From NCBI GenBank assembly GCA_028278425.1, contig JANQEJ010000182.1, forward strand, positions 1 through 50,872: 50,872 bases of DNA, written 5' to 3'. The notes under the pieces are model-generated. The model ran no database searches. It was given only the letters and a program-made list of their open reading frames with translations, and was not told where the DNA came from. The stretch comes from Planctomycetota bacterium. GTDB lineage: Bacteria; Planctomycetota; UBA1135; GCA-002686595. Below, in pieces: positions 50,780-50,872 of the stretch (the stretch's first letter is position 1; every line of letters begins with the position of its first letter). The position numbers and the translations under genes are program-made.

Positions 50780-50872
50780 TGTCCTGAGTCAGAAGTTCGT
50801 TCGCAGAAGCGGCGCACGGCGGAGAGGATCTCGTCAGCGCTCTTGTGCCAGGTGAACGGCCGCGGGTCCCGA
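50776..50872 (-). CDS. IS630-family transposase, C-terminal end (5' part outside window)
   Basis: On the minus strand the last 31 codons read RDPRPFTWHKSADEILSAV, then RRFCERTSDSGH and TAG. This is the well-known C-terminal end of IS630-type (Tc1/mariner DDE) transposases, which commonly finish with 'FxWxKTADEIL...SGH'. The catalytic DDE region lies beyond the window edge, so intactness cannot be judged. The stop codon overlaps that of the Ser/Thr kinase (CTAG). Confidence 0.85.
   Translation of the reverse strand, partial: RDPRPFTWHKSADEILSAVRRFCERTSDSGH
50777..50872. mobile_element. Right-edge IS630-like insertion sequence, one end
   Basis: The terminal transposase fragment marks the start of an IS630-like element that continues past the window. 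The junction reads C-TA-GTGTCCTGAGTC. IS630 elements insert at TA, so the element's terminal repeat may begin at the G after TA (50779), with the TA as target site. Both the boundary and the terminal repeat need the other end for proof. Confidence 0.55.

Overview
The window is a gene-dense, high-GC bacterial chromosome segment. No gap between genes exceeds about 300 bp, and no tRNA, rRNA or CRISPR array was seen. Several traits point to Planctomycetota, perhaps near the Saltatorellus/Poly30-type lineages: a Ser/Thr kinase with the planctomycete-style N-terminal segment and C-terminal TPRs, many exported proteins with carboxypeptidase-regulatory-like domains, an ECF sigma factor fused to such domains, a DUF4097 lipoprotein, and three exported proteins sharing a C-terminal beta-domain typical of that group. 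This placement is inference from protein style, not from a phylogenetic marker.

Layout. 1-3000: the end of a sulfatase-like gene, then a leftward FIST-sensor/DUF4097 lipoprotein pair. 3270-6464: an operon for a two-subunit 2-oxoacid:ferredoxin oxidoreductase (korA-korB) plus a pterin dehydratase. 6461-16467: a small unknown protein, a 977-residue carboxypeptidase-regulatory-like protein, an unknown protein with an HxD...H pattern, two paralogous alkaline-phosphatase-superfamily/TPR lipoproteins flanking a leftward hspQ, and an HExxH protein. 16589-25928: a lipid/polyketide and acyl-transfer region. Here a PKS-type carrier protein, an MBOAT acyltransferase and an SGNH hydrolase lie next to a leftward PHP-domain protein and a 1536-residue FAAL-carrier-carrier-KS megasynthase whose acyltransferase is eroded. 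26011-34930: VOC, NTF2-like and methyltransferase genes, an arylsulfotransferase-type exported protein, the sigma-factor fusion and a beta-propeller protein. 35115-38265: alpha/beta hydrolase, DUF2164, DinB, a broken monooxygenase remnant, and a sulfotransferase-like/class IV aminotransferase pair. 38262-41977: AhpD-like plus ECF sigma, divergent from a sigma-54 activator with a Cys4 GAF domain, then a glycerophosphodiesterase. 41922-43717: a MacB-type ABC exporter pair. 43792-50779: an operon with a GHMP-kinase/UDP-sugar-pyrophosphorylase fusion, a true formylglycine-type sulfatase and a Ser/Thr kinase. The right edge enters an IS630-type transposase.

Common themes are cell-envelope and extracellular chemistry (lipoproteins, hydrolases, sugar activation, acyl transfer) and signalling (two ECF-type sigma factors, a sigma-54 activator, a Ser/Thr kinase, a FIST sensor). 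Five of eight convergent gene junctions overlap, four of them by exactly the stop codons. The strongest candidates for undescribed biology are the Dlt-like carrier/MBOAT/SGNH cassette beside the AT-dead FAAL-KS megasynthase, the kinase/pyrophosphorylase fusion, and the membrane-tethered sigma factor.
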